Made by a program: the position numbers and the translations under genes. From NCBI RefSeq assembly GCF_000686725.1, contig NZ_JMLK01000026.1, forward strand, positions 1-53,304: DNA of 53,304 nucleotides, read 5' to 3'. The stretch is from Clostridium akagii DSM 12554. Lineage in GTDB: Bacteria; Bacillota; Clostridia; Clostridiales; Clostridiaceae. The notes beneath the pieces were generated by a model that saw nothing but the letters and a program-made list of their open reading frames with translations, was not told where the DNA came from and did no database searches. This document shows positions 52,889 through 53,304 of the stretch, piece by piece (position 1 is the first letter of the stretch; every line of letters starts with the position of its first letter).

Positions 52889-52921
52889 TGAGTCTCATGG
52901 TTTTATTTGCCATGAGACTCA
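52889..52921 (+). terminator. Terminator after yabG fragment copy 3
   Basis: TGAGTCTCATGG pairs perfectly with CCATGAGACTCA around a 9-base loop. The region from here to 53122 is AT-rich with no other feature that I can support. Confidence 0.75.
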
Positions 52922-53122
52922 GTTGCTATATTAAATAAATGGTTCTGTAATCCTTTAAATATAATCTTATTGATTCATAGTTTTCATAAACTTTATGTAG
53001 AATTTTGTATATAAATAAATCAATATACAAACAAATATATATAAATTCCGACAGTACATTTATGATACAATCCCTAAATATGAATAATATATAGACATTT
53101 TATGAATAAAGGGGAATCATAT

Positions 53123-53304
53123 ATGAAAATAGATAAGATCATTTCAGTTACTTTGGCTGTTTTTCTACTCACATCAGTATTTCCAATTACAGTTAATGCA
53201 GATCAAGTTAGCAGCAATAAGGCAAGTACTCAAAATGTGCAAACAAAAAAAGTTAAGAAGGAAAAAGTAGGAAAGATTACAAAGGAATTGACAGAAGATA
53301 GAAC
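53123..53304 (+). CDS. Secreted protein, 5' part
   Basis: The gene starts at ATG 53123 after AAAGGGGAAT and runs off the window after 60 codons. A signal peptide is clear (MKIDKI, then SVTLAVFLLTSVFPITVNA, cut near NAD). The following part is Ser/Lys-rich (QVSSNKASTQ, KKVKKEKVGKITKE). The function cannot be told from this part. It is the first gene beyond the repeats and may be the original neighbour of yabG. Confidence 0.75.
   Translation, partial: MKIDKIISVTLAVFLLTSVFPITVNADQVSSNKASTQNVQTKKVKKEKVGKITKELTEDR

Larger units (their letters stand above)
52182..52925. repeat. HTH-fragment plus yabG 3'-end repeat, copy 3
   Basis: The same composite as copy 2: HTH fragment (minus), junction at 52680/52681, yabG 3' end and terminator. 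Similarity ends just after the terminator, unlike copies 1 and 2, which share 60 more bases. Confidence 0.9.

Noticed and set aside
38291-52913. Three similar minus-strand ORFs of 60-70 residues (38291, 49150, 52722) look like a repeated small-protein family.
   Set aside because: They are antisense shadows of the three yabG 3' ends. The sense frame shows only synonymous changes, while the antisense frame has no ribosome site.

Overview
The window is low-GC, Gram-positive DNA with strong GGAGG-type ribosome binding sites. It carries spore-coat genes (three CotS-family proteins, YabG), clostridial families (CD3324-type, DUF2812/PadR) and a clostridial-style xylose operon with a fucose-isomerase-like XylA. 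This points to Clostridium sensu stricto, probably near C. acetobutylicum; species is not determined. No rRNA, tRNA or CRISPR array was seen.

Region 1 (1-15.7 kb) is pentose and xylo-oligosaccharide use. It holds a partial transaldolase, xylB, a ROK repressor, a DUF4867 protein and a non-classical xylose isomerase. These are followed by a YesL/YesM/YesN-type sensing unit, a divergent sugar-binding lipoprotein and two ABC permeases, and a GH52 beta-xylosidase. Together they would sense, import and hydrolyse xylo-oligosaccharides and feed xylulose-5-phosphate to the pentose phosphate pathway. A cre-like palindrome precedes the binding-protein gene.

Region 2 (15.7-31 kb) is mixed housekeeping: a DesK/NarL-type two-component pair, a MerR-methyltransferase fusion with a 19-bp-spacer promoter, a PadR/DUF2812 pair, RluF, small conserved proteins, the NAD de novo operon nadABC, a DMT exporter, a radical SAM protein and an orphan solute-binding lipoprotein.

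Region 3 (31-38.5 kb) is a spore-coat cluster: two GT4 glycosyltransferases, three CotS kinase-fold proteins, one CotS-derived protein without a kinase lobe, and the sporulation protease yabG. Two sigma-K-like promoters fit late mother-cell expression.

Region 4 (38.5-53 kb) is an accessory region directly downstream of yabG. Its main content is an apparently uncharacterised RiPP locus. Five tandem genes encode 31-34-residue peptides with acidic leaders and a C-terminal TPGSGFGC(N/T)C core. They are followed by a radical SAM/SPASM maturase, an M50-type membrane protease with a PqqD-like N-terminus, a fatty-acyl-AMP-ligase-like protein fused to a carrier domain, a BtrH-type acyltransferase, and an FtsX/MacB-type ABC transporter. 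The ligase-carrier and BtrH pair suggests that an acyl or aminoacyl group is put on the peptide after radical SAM chemistry. Downstream are two CPBP (CAAX-type) membrane proteases and fragments of other genes.

The 3' end of yabG occurs three times in direct orientation: once in intact yabG and twice decapitated at the same base. Both partial copies follow the same truncated HTH gene. The 15 differences between intact yabG and the second copy are all synonymous. This suggests that the yabG 3' end is an integration or recombination hotspot where islands stack, each bringing its own yabG end. The window closes in the start of a secreted protein gene.
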